DNA of 64,000 nucleotides from Owenia fusiformis (Eukaryota; Annelida; Polychaeta; Sabellida; Oweniidae): assembly GCA_903813345.2 (NCBI GenBank), contig CAIIXF020000009.1, positions 9,604,030 through 9,668,029 on the forward strand, given 5' to 3'. Shown piece by piece: positions 25,601-33,915 of the stretch. Within the stretch, counting starts at the first letter, position 1. Every line of letters starts with the position of its first letter. Under the pieces are notes generated by a model. That model was not told the DNA's origin and ran no database searches. It saw only the letters and a list, made by a program, of their open reading frames with translations. The translations under genes were made by a program, and so were the position numbers.

Positions 25601-25693
25601 GGATTCTAATGTAGGATGATGATATGGTTATATTTAAGCAATAAAATTATCCCCAGCTCCCGACCCCGACCAACCTTGCTATACAGCCCACTA
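22651..25693. mobile_element. 3-kb DNA transposon relic with about 1-kb terminal inverted repeats
   Basis: Left arm about 22651-23690 and right arm about 24700-25693 are inverted copies. The ends read TAGTGGGCTGTATAGCAAGG and its complement, flanked by the 3-bp duplication TAA (22648-22650 and 25694-25696). The arms include sub-blocks repeated with variation (CTTCATCGCCATTCAGG and TTTCAGAAACTATTACAGCC each occur twice per arm), so the arms grew by internal duplication. The centre holds a broken coding region on the plus strand. Confidence 0.8.
24117..24715 (+). pseudogene. Frameshifted transposon-encoded protein fragment
   Basis: Two overlapping frames, 24117..24401 and 24356..24715, read as one protein with a frame change near 24385. 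The first has HCFTGCDTTSAFMRKG; the second has SLLPPCRSSLVQHCKR and a C-terminal ILPQELVDIYN. This combination is familiar from repetitive ORFs in molluscan and cnidarian genomes, but I cannot name the superfamily. It lies at the centre of the long-TIR element and is inactive in this copy. Confidence 0.55.
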
Positions 25694-25708
25694 TAATAGT
25701 TAACTAAG

Positions 25709-25800
25709 CATTATGTAATTTATTGTTCTACTCTAGGCTAACTAATAACAACAAAATTACAGGAAAATTGATTCATAGAATGAAATGAATCAATTACCCC
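25709..25800. repeat. Split direct repeat B2 of the Ngaro element
   Basis: Copy of 26135-26226 (GCATTATGTAATTTATTGTT at the start, GAATCAATTACCCC at the end). Confidence 0.85.
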
Positions 25801-25874
25801 CACCATCCGGAGAGGTTACATTGCATCGAAAAAACAAACCATGTATGAATTATGGCACCGTGGTGGGGGGGAGG

Positions 25875-26080
25875 GAGCCAAAAATTACAAGCAATATAGC
25901 ATTTAACTAGCACATGTTGTCCGCTGCAAGGACAGTAGCAGAATAAGCAGATAACAGCCAGACACAAGAATTTTACATAACAGTTGAAGCATGCAGGAAA
26001 CATATGTTGACCTGGTGATGACCCAGGTTGTCTTGAGAAACCCCTCTCAAGTTTAAATTAATTTCACCATGAAATAATAA
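25875..26080. repeat. Split direct repeat A2 of the Ngaro element
   Basis: Copy of 29895-30100, from GAGCCAAAAATTACAAGCAA to CATGAAATAATAA. The near identity of both copies suggests recent insertion. Confidence 0.85.
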
Positions 26081-26134
26081 TTAAACTCATGTGACTTATA
26101 AAAGAATGCGCACACAACTAGAGAAAAATGTTTG

Positions 26135-26226
26135 GCATTATGTAATTTATTGTTCTACTCTAGGCTAACTAATAACAACAAAATTACAGGAAAATTGATT
26201 CATAGAATGAAATGAATCAATTACCC
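26135..26226. repeat. Split direct repeat B1 of the Ngaro element
   Basis: Copy of 25709-25800. It lies immediately downstream of the recombinase ORF in element orientation. Confidence 0.85.
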
Positions 26227-26350
26227 CAGATGGGCCAAACATTTTAAAGTAGAGTGTAGAAGTATTATATATTCGAAGTAATTATTATAACAATCAAAGT
26301 CAAAAGATCAAGATCACTTCCCACTAATGTTGGTCATAAAAGTTCCTACT

Positions 26351-27325
26351 TCAATTTAATGGTAGATTAGCTGTGAAATCTTTAATAACTTGAAGCCTGT
26401 TTTGAAGTGGCATCTCCAAATACCTTTGATAAGCAGAGGAACGCCAGTCCCCCATCAGTTGGATAATATCACTAGGTAAGTTGCATTGAAGACCCCAGGA
26501 CGCTCCACCCCTACGAAAACTATGGGTAGAAAATTCTGTGCTACAGTAACCTGCTTTCTTGAGGTAAAGCTGTAGCATTGAAGTAAATAGTGAAGGTGGG
26601 AAAGGTTTCTTCTGATGTGGAGCTGGGAGGGTGAAGAGTGGATCTGTGACATTCTTTGGGCTTGTTACAGCTAGGGTTGCTTTTAAAGCTGTAACAGGGC
26701 ACAGGGGGTGGTTTGGCAAAGCTAAGAAGGGGACTGGCAGGACCCTCTCTTTACATTGTAGTGTTTTTGACCACTTTACTTGAAGCAAGATTCCCCAGCT
26801 GTTCATTGTAATATCAGACATTGTAAGATGTTTCTCTGGGTTAAACACATTAGGAACTAAATTTGATTTCCTAAAGAGACCAAAGAAGGCTGTGAGACAT
26901 AAACTCCAAAAGATAATATGAACATAGTTAGAAAGATCTAATTGTTTCTTAATGTCCAGCAAGTGCCGTGGCGTAATGGCAGCCTTCTGCCTAGGGGGTA
27001 CTCCAAGTTTCTTTGATATGCCCATAAGCAGTGTGTCTAAGGGCCAGTTGCTTTGAAGTGGATTTGGTAAACCCATTTCTAAGTGTAATATCCTGATAAT
27101 GTTAAGATACAATTTAATTGATGATGGTCTAATGTGGTCACTAAGAAATGCCACATAACGAAGCAAATTAGACTGTGAAACAGGTGCTGGTGAATATCCC
27201 ATTAACTTGCAGAAGTCTAGATATTTAGCAAGATGTGCTGCATAAGTGCGCTTGGTGTTGTCTGTGTAGGTATATCCCCTAAGCTCTATGATTTTCCTGT
27301 CCAGGCTATTTTCCAGCTGTGCCAC
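26351..27325 (-). CDS. Ngaro tyrosine recombinase
   Basis: A 324-residue frame. The N-terminal part has a core-binding-like helical region (TYAAHLAKYLDFCKLMGYSP). The catalytic part shows the first Arg in GLFRKSNL, the HxxR box in THSFRRGGASW, the following GDW, and a C-terminal tyrosine in SAYQRYLEMP. It would integrate the circular cDNA by site-specific recombination. The track start at 27325 is GTG, and the frame overlaps the RT frame by 40 bp in another phase, so expression probably relies on frameshifting or on a downstream ATG. Confidence 0.85.
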   Translation of the reverse strand: MAQLENSLDRKIIELRGYTYTDNTKRTYAAHLAKYLDFCKLMGYSPAPVSQSNLLRYVAFLSDHIRPSSIKLYLNIIRILHLEMGLPNPLQSNWPLDTLLMGISKKLGVPPRQKAAITPRHLLDIKKQLDLSNYVHIIFWSLCLTAFFGLFRKSNLVPNVFNPEKHLTMSDITMNSWGILLQVKWSKTLQCKERVLPVPFLALPNHPLCPVTALKATLAVTSPKNVTDPLFTLPAPHQKKPFPPSLFTSMLQLYLKKAGYCSTEFSTHSFRRGGASWGLQCNLPSDIIQLMGDWRSSAYQRYLEMPLQNRLQVIKDFTANLPLN

Positions 27326-29007
27326 TCTTTGATCTGAGGAAGAAGAAAAAGCATGGACTTTAGTGTCATATGGTGATGAAGAATCATTGCAGATAACTCT
27401 GAATTAGGGAAAATTCCTGGATACAAAATAGCCTCTAATGTTAGAAAGTTTTTGGGCTCATTTAGTCTGGAAATTACATCTGGTAGAATATTGAGTTTCC
27501 CTGGGACATGAACGGCTCGAAGGTCAAAGTTATACTGAACAGATATCCAAAACATATGTCTCAATATTTCCATTATACCAGGATGTTTTGTTGTACCCCG
27601 ATTAACAATAGTCATGGCCACTGTAGAGTCAGTATGAATCAGAATGCGTTTATTCACCAGTACATGTTTCCATCTAAGGATGGCAAAATATACTGAGAGG
27701 ACTTCTTTATAATTAATATGATAGTCTTTGTATTGAGGTACGTCCATAGCAAAATTTACATACATCCAGTCTCCTTGATAAAAGAGACCAGATGCTGTAT
27801 TTGAAGCATCAACTTCAATGTCAACAACAGGCTTACTGTCCAATATAAGCGCTATGCCATTGAATGAGTCAATACAGTTCAACCACCACTTAATATCCTC
27901 TTTGAATTCTTTCCCTATTTTGTATTTATGTTTATTTCGTTTTAGCTTGCATATAGCATCAAGAACTCTCCTGGTGTAAATTCTACCGCCACGGATGACT
28001 TGTGCAGCCCAACTTAGCTTCCCAGCTAGCGATTCTAGCTGGGTACGTGTAGCTCGTTTAAGTAGCAGATATTGATTTAGCAAATTTTTAAAGTCTAGCA
28101 GTTTTTGTTGTGGTAACAGCATTTTCATTTTTTGCGAGTCTAGTTCAACGCCTAGAAATGTCAATACCTGAGACGGACCATCCACTTTACCCCAACTAAT
28201 TCCAAAGCCGAGGTCACGAAGCAGTCTAATTAATGAATTTAAATGCTCCATGCATTCCTCTTGGGTTTGTGCAATTATCAAAAAATCATCCAAGTAAACA
28301 TAGATGTCACTGCAGTTGTACTTTCTCTGCATTACGCGTTTTATACTTTGAGTGATGCGATGGAATATTTCGGGCGATTTGCGAGCCCCAAACATAAGTC
28401 TTGTATCAATGATGTAATCATATTTTTTACTATTGTTGAACTTCCATTTTAATCCAGCATATTGATAGTCTTGGGGGTGTATAGGAACGTATCGATACGC
28501 TTCACTTAAATCGACTTTGCACATCCAGTATCCAGGATGTAGGGCCTTTGTTGCATCATTAATTGTGGTATACCTATAAGATTTAATTGTAGCATAATCG
28601 TTGACAGCACTACCTTGCGGTTGACTGCAGTCATGTATTAATCGTATAGCCTCCGAATTGGGTTTTGGCACTGACCCTAATGCACTAATGATTTTTGGTT
28701 TATAATCCACTTTGATATAACGATTATTGTCAATTTCTTTTATTATTTGATTTTCCACTTTCCACTTGTTCTCAGAACAAATAGCTGAATTATAATTGTT
28801 CATTTCTGCAGAGGTTGGGAAGGCATCCTCATCAATTATTCGAAATCCATTATAAATACCATTTAAAATAAAGTCCTTGTCATTATCTTCAGATAGTTCA
28901 TTTTCCCATGTACTATAATTGAGGGGTGAGTTAATAGGTCCGTGAGAGGGGTGTTTTAGTTTCCCTGGTGTTCCTTCTGGGGGTGTTTCTTGAAACATTG
29001 CAGGCAT
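27286..29007 (-). CDS. Ngaro reverse transcriptase-RNase H
   Basis: 573 residues, ATG at 29007. The reverse transcriptase carries the catalytic YLDD box (SDIYVYLDDFLIIAQ), PKPNSEAIRLIHDCS upstream, and FLGVELDSQ after it. A C-terminal RNase H shows the acidic residues in VDIEVDASNTASG, NYKEVLSVY, LIHTDST and ILPDVISRL. No internal stop is present. It overlaps gag upstream (28956-29007) and the recombinase downstream (27286-27325), each in a different frame. Confidence 0.9.
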   Translation of the reverse strand: MPAMFQETPPEGTPGKLKHPSHGPINSPLNYSTWENELSEDNDKDFILNGIYNGFRIIDEDAFPTSAEMNNYNSAICSENKWKVENQIIKEIDNNRYIKVDYKPKIISALGSVPKPNSEAIRLIHDCSQPQGSAVNDYATIKSYRYTTINDATKALHPGYWMCKVDLSEAYRYVPIHPQDYQYAGLKWKFNNSKKYDYIIDTRLMFGARKSPEIFHRITQSIKRVMQRKYNCSDIYVYLDDFLIIAQTQEECMEHLNSLIRLLRDLGFGISWGKVDGPSQVLTFLGVELDSQKMKMLLPQQKLLDFKNLLNQYLLLKRATRTQLESLAGKLSWAAQVIRGGRIYTRRVLDAICKLKRNKHKYKIGKEFKEDIKWWLNCIDSFNGIALILDSKPVVDIEVDASNTASGLFYQGDWMYVNFAMDVPQYKDYHINYKEVLSVYFAILRWKHVLVNKRILIHTDSTVAMTIVNRGTTKHPGIMEILRHMFWISVQYNFDLRAVHVPGKLNILPDVISRLNEPKNFLTLEAILYPGIFPNSELSAMILHHHMTLKSMLFLLPQIKEWHSWKIAWTGKS

Positions 29008-29867
29008 AGATGCTCGAATCTGCAGTTTTCAAACCTGCAGATTCCTTTGTTGTAGTTACGACAAATAACATTGCCGTTAGGTGCTGTTACATTATTTTCA
29101 GCCCTCCTGTTTGTTGTTACCTTCTGTTTCAGATGGGTACTACAGATATGAGGGATATCTGTCCCCCATGCAAATCCTTTTAAAGCCTGGCGATATCTAT
29201 ATTCATCGTCATACAAAATGACACTTTGCCAGGTATAGCATTCTGCCAGTTCATAGATGTTAATTTGGTATTCCAAGTAGGCTGCTACCTCAAATGAAGT
29301 ATTGGTGGATATTAGATGAGTCAAAATTCTGTTACTCGCCTGCCCCCACTGTTCGATAGATACAGATTCTAGTCGAGGTTTCTTTGATGTGCGCATTACC
29401 AAGCTGGTCTCCCCGTCAGCGGCCATGACTTTGTCTTTGTTTGTAAGGGAACGCAAAGATGGACGCACAAAGTCTACTATCTTTAAATATTGCTCACCTT
29501 TGTTAGCGCTTGCACTGGCAGATTGAGTTGTGTTATCCTGCGTACCTATCCCAAGTTGCTGTAAAACTTCGGATAACGAACGATCACCCTCTGCCTGTCT
29601 CTGCTGGGGGGTTTCTTCAGCTGATGAGGACGTTTTTTCATCGACTGCAGCGAAGTTAGGGGTCTCGGGCCCTTGTCCAGCTTGCAGGACGGTCAAGCCT
29701 TTTTCCAACAGTCTATATTGTCCTATTGGCTTGATTTTCATTGCCTTCAGGTCATCGGGCAATGCCATACTTTTTAGTGACATCATGTTGGTAAATCCAT
29801 TGTCACCGAGTGTCTTGATAGTGTCTGGTGATAGGCACCACTTCTCCAGGAAGTCTTCAAATTCCAT
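28956..29867 (-). CDS. Ngaro Gag-like protein with SAM-like N terminus and Cys/His C terminus
   Basis: The frame is open from 30023, but the first 52 codons fall inside the A1 repeat, so I place the start at the ATG at 29867 (MEFEDFLEKWCLSPDTIKTL). Residues about 1-62 look like a SAM-type helical domain. The middle is low-complexity and Ser/Gln/Glu-rich. The C terminus has a Cys/His cluster (CRNYNKGICRFENCRFEHLC then C..CFKKHP), a likely nucleic-acid-binding zinc knuckle. Confidence 0.75.
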   Translation of the reverse strand: MEFEDFLEKWCLSPDTIKTLGDNGFTNMMSLKSMALPDDLKAMKIKPIGQYRLLEKGLTVLQAGQGPETPNFAAVDEKTSSSAEETPQQRQAEGDRSLSEVLQQLGIGTQDNTTQSASASANKGEQYLKIVDFVRPSLRSLTNKDKVMAADGETSLVMRTSKKPRLESVSIEQWGQASNRILTHLISTNTSFEVAAYLEYQINIYELAECYTWQSVILYDDEYRYRQALKGFAWGTDIPHICSTHLKQKVTTNRRAENNVTAPNGNVICRNYNKGICRFENCRFEHLCLQCFKKHPQKEHQGN

Positions 29868-29894
29868 TATTTGGTTATTTATCCAAGACAAAAA

Positions 29895-30100
29895 GAGCCA
29901 AAAATTACAAGCAATATAGCATTTAACTAGCACATGTTGTCCGCTGCAAGGACAGTAGCAGAATAAGCAGATAACAGCCAGACACAAGAATTTTACATAA
30001 CAGTTGAAGCATGCAGGAAACATATGTTGACCTGGTGATGACCCAGGTTGTCTTGAGAAACCCCTCTCAAGTTTAAATTAATTTCACCATGAAATAATAA
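29895..30100. repeat. Split direct repeat A1 of the Ngaro element
   Basis: 5' terminal repeat in element orientation, copy of 25875-26080. Confidence 0.85.
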
Positions 30101-30161
30101 TAAACACATTTGAAGTACTTACTACTAAAAACATTTGAAATTGAAATATCATTCAACTTAC

Positions 30162-30237
30162 ATGTGTGACAACTGGGTATCCATATCATTATGATTATCA
30201 CAACACTGCATCGGTAAACAAAGCTCCTTGCCATCAT
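30162..30237 (-). pseudogene. Orphan exon X: signal-peptide exon of the receptor family without a body
   Basis: ATG ATG start, hydrophobic leader (VVIIIMIWIPSCHT), and a phase-1 donor GTAAGT after 76 nt: exactly the layout of exon 1 in genes B and E. It has its own upstream ETS-like site. No ectodomain, membrane or tail exon exists between this exon and the first exon of gene C at 20476; that interval is occupied by the Ngaro element and the long-TIR element. It is either the 5' remnant of a destroyed gene or an alternative first exon that could splice in phase to the gene C ectodomain at 15004. About 1 kb and more of its upstream flank is related to the flank of gene E. Confidence 0.7.
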
Positions 30238-30358
30238 CTTACTGCAGTTGTCCATATACTTTGTTTTTTAATCTCAGTTGTTTTTCGACATTGTGGTGCG
30301 GATTGGTGCATTCCCTGTCACTAGTATCCAAATATCATGTTATCAGACGGGTTTGAAT

Positions 30359-30367
30359 AAGGAAGTG
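30359..30367 (-). promoter_or_regulatory. ETS-like site upstream of orphan exon X
   Basis: AAGGAAGTG, 122 bp upstream of the ATG, followed by GCAGCTTCAAGTTGATTTGT at 30400 as in gene B. The promoter block is intact although the gene body is missing. Confidence 0.5.
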
Positions 30368-30498
30368 AAAATGCATTAAACTGTTATCGTATGAACATTG
30401 CAGCTTCAAGTTGATTTGTCTGAAATATGTCGTGTTTATAGACAAACATTTCAAGTAGTTCTGTGTAATAAATTGATGTCACATTGCCATCGAGAAGT

Positions 30499-31063
30499 TA
30501 AAGGGGTATTCGTTGCCAGACCATCTCTCTCCTAATATGGTAGCTATAACCATATACATACTTTGCAAGTTTATCAAAAACAGAAAAATGTTTTGAAATG
30601 GTCAATATTGATCACTTAAAAATGTAGTGCTCAATTCCAGTAGGCTGCCATCTTTTAAAATTTCACTCAGGAAGTGATGTCATCGACTCTCAACTTTGCA
30701 TATAGCAATAGGTAAGGAGCTATTAGAATTACTAAACCAGCTGAATATTTTTTTCAATTTGGTCTATGATTAAAATCCTTTTGATGATTTCTTCTTTAGT
30801 TCTAAGTTGACAACTCCTGAAAATATTTTTACACAGAAGATAAGGGCTTCTTGTTTAGAAGTGATTTTGTACTTCTTTCCTATACTGTAATAGACAAGGT
30901 TATAACAGGTGAGAGTCAATGACATCACTTCCTGAAAGAAATCTGAAAAGATGGCAGCTTACTGGGAATGAGTACTACATTTTTAAATGATCAATATTGA
31001 CCATATAGAAAAATTTTCCCGTGTTTTGCTAAATATGTAAAGTATACAAGGAATGTTCCTTTA
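30499..31063. mobile_element. MITE with about 200-bp inverted ends upstream of exon X
   Basis: The left arm has ATGGTCAATATTGATCACTT and CAGGAAGTGATGTCAT; the right arm has the complements (ATGATCAATATTGACCATAT, ATGACATCACTTCCTG). The insertion point follows GAAGTTA, where the gene B and gene E flanks read continuously as GAAGTTAATATT. Confidence 0.7.
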
Positions 31064-33400
31064 AAGGCTTAGTTCTCGAGACTAACTTCAACTGTCAGAA
31101 ACCATTTTATTGCACGCCATATTTTATTTGTATGGATTGTATCAAGTTGAATGAAATACTTTACTGTTGTATTTGCATAAAAATGTAATCGGTATATTTT
31201 TGTCAGGTTTCGATTTTATGAAGTGCTTTTTAGTTGCACTATGATATTTCAACATTTACACATGTAAACGTTGTTGAAAACATTGGTCTGAACGGACTGT
31301 GTGTTGTGAACTACTTTTAACTTTAACAATTGCCATGTAAATGATGAATAAGCATCCTACCAAGATATTTATATTTGAAGTCATTTGATTTCTTAAATCA
31401 ATATTTCAGTCTGAATCATGATCACTTGTCTGTGAATCAAATCCATGTTTGATGAAGATGCAAATGTTCTTTTAACAACTGTCTGACAACAATTCATGTT
31501 AACACTTACGAAAACAAAAATATGTTAATAATGAAAATACTTGACTCAAATTGGCTTGACACTTTTCCTATGAATACTAAGTAAAAATCAGATTCGTAAC
31601 ATTTTTAGATTTAACATTTGTTTTATATCAGGAAGTTAAATCGACTAAGTCTTCATATTTAGATTGTACTTTAAATGAAATTTTACTTGAGATTTTGAAT
31701 TAATTTGAAGCTAATATAATTATGAAAAAAGGCATAAAGATAGTAGAATTATTTTGTTCAACTCCTCGTGATAATCACCGTTTATTGAGTTCATTTAGTT
31801 ATTTTCCTATCATACAATGTTTCAGAGCTAATAAGGAACTCTTCCGTTTATTGCATTGATTGTGTAGTACCAAGAAAAGGTTCCAAAAAGCAAGTCCAAT
31901 GTCCTGTTTAAGAACTATTCTTACTGATGAAAATGGATTCTAGAAATACTATCCAACATGAATCTACTTGTTGAGACTCGATCAACTTGAGTTCTTCTGA
32001 GAAAGATATTTTAGTAAGGCTGCCATTGGCTTTACATGGGGACATACACCACGGCATTGACTTAGCATCGGGATACCATTATGTATGTCACTAACAGGTA
32101 GCATGATATTCAAACAACACAACTCTTTTGGCATATCAAAAAGTTCAAATCTAACTGATATGCCAAATTGGCATAACTTCAGAATATGTGACGTTAATGT
32201 CGGTCCCGGGGTACCTGTACCCCCTTCACGAAAATAAGGATATATCAACACGCATTTCATATCTTGTCTTCAAATCTTCAGAGTTGATACTAATTGAATG
32301 ATGTATCAATGGTGAAAAAATCAAAGAGATTAGTCCATAAAAAGCATCCGTGTAAAAAAGCGTCCAGTACTTATTGATCACCCCTCGTACATGTATCATA
32401 GACTTGTAGTTTTATAATAATCTAATCTTCTTTGTGTAAATATAGTATTTATACACTTAAAGGCCCACTATACTTAATTTAGATTAGAAGAAAAAAATTA
32501 TCATGGAAACATGTTACTCACAAACAAAGTTTGACTTGCTTTAATATTGAATGTGAAGAAAAAATAACTCATTTAGAAAAAAGTGGTTTAAAAGATGGCG
32601 AAACTTCTATAAAAATAAATGCATCATGTAATACAAACAACTTCGCCATCTTTCAATGGCATAGATAAAAACTTGATATATAAAGCTTGTCAGATCGAAA
32701 ATATTTTTTGATTAATTGTTGTAAGCTTTGAAGTGGTCCGTTTGAGCTGTTCTTGGTGTCAAATGAAAGATAAGGTTCTTATTAATACATTGAACATTCC
32801 ATAAAATTCGAATGCAAGTCTTTATTTTACCCAAAACATTGAAAATACGCAAAATGGGCCTTTAAAATAAAATACAGTTCATTCTACTGTGTTACTTCAT
32901 AATTAGGGTTCAATTTATTTTATTCTGCTTTTTGACATTTATTATTATTCATGACAAGTTGACTGGTTTATTTCTCAAAATATTCTGCACTTTTTCAAAT
33001 GCACCATTTTAACATTTATTGCTGTAAGGATAGATGGTTATTCATATATCGCGTGTGTGGCCCGGTGTAAAAGAAATTATGGTCCCCTGAGGATTATGGT
33101 CCCCTTTCCTTATAGCCATTACTGGCTATAAAGATAGAGAGTGTGATGAAAATATGTTCAAACCATCTCTTTCTGCATGAATAACTGAAGTAATTATAAA
33201 TATGTAACTTGAAACAGTTTATTGATTCATGTTTTAACATTCATTTAATTATTTATCATAAAAAATATATATACAAAACATGCAACAAGTCACAATCTAA
33301 GACACCAAAATGGCATATAAAAAACCATCGGTCCCTGCTAGAAAAAGTCTTCTAATAGAAAAAATGTAAAACTAATAAAGTATATGCAATTAAGCTACTG
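31064..33400. other. Intergenic between exon X flank and gene D 3' flank
   Basis: No gene supported. Positions about 31064-31640 are related to 44990-46760 upstream of gene E (TTTGCATAAAAATG and CAGTCTGAATCA words), showing a shared ancestral flank. 33058-33115 matches, in inverted orientation, 56800-56845 (AAGAAATTATGGTCCCCTGA), so a small dispersed repeat is present in both places. Confidence 0.55.
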
Positions 33401-33403
33401 TAT

Positions 33404-33915
33404 ACATGATTAAATAATATTAATTTATTTTTTGGATCCAAATCAACTCAGACCGTTTATAGACAAAGTGTTCCCAGTATATCGTCTCCATATATTCATG
33501 TAATAAACACGCTTTGAAATATTTTGTTTTGATTACATAGTACTATGTTTTACAGTATATTGTGTTTATATATTTTAGTAAATAATTTAGTAGATCTCCA
33601 TGTTTTACATCCAGATATAAAACATGCTTAACAGTATATTGTTTTCATATATTCATGTATTGCACATTGCAATGCACTGCAGTTCGATTTTAATTCATGC
33701 ATTGTAAACATCATAGTCTGTGAAAGATATATTAGGATTGCTGTTTGATTTTTTGAGCGAGCATTTGCTTATTATTCTCTTTCTTAGAATGAGGTCTTAG
33801 AGGACGCCATTGCTCAAATTTTAGTATTTTTTGTTTTGTCCACTTTGGTGTACATTTCACTGACATCCTTGCTGGCATTAAATGGTTGCTTCGTTACAGT
33901 TTCGTGATCATCTTG
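33404..33915. other. 3' flank of gene D with untranslated former coding end
   Basis: Collinear with the gene C 3' flank from 12012. The stretch 33800-33915 still encodes, in frame after the gene D stop codon, the family C-terminal module with EMYTKVDKTKN and the ancestral final stop (see gene D). Confidence 0.75.

Larger units (their letters stand above)
25709..30100 (-). mobile_element. Ngaro-type tyrosine-recombinase retrotransposon, apparently complete
   Basis: On the minus strand the order is A1 (29895-30100), three ORFs, B1 (26135-26226), A2 (25875-26080), B2 (25709-25800). A1 and A2 are 206-bp direct copies and B1 and B2 are about 92-bp direct copies. This A1-ORFs-B1-A2-B2 arrangement is the split-direct-repeat organisation of Ngaro and PAT elements. 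The ORFs are a gag-like protein, RT-RNase H and a tyrosine recombinase. No methyltransferase domain is seen, which fits Ngaro better than DIRS/PAT. All three frames are open. It lies between orphan exon X and gene C. Confidence 0.85.

Noticed and set aside
30660-30935. AGGAAGTGATGTCAT words as further ETS promoter sites
   Set aside because: They occur in both inverted arms of a MITE, so they are part of the element and not a conserved gene promoter.
31982-32260. 92-residue minus-strand ORF
   Set aside because: No domain or splice evidence and not related to the receptor exons.
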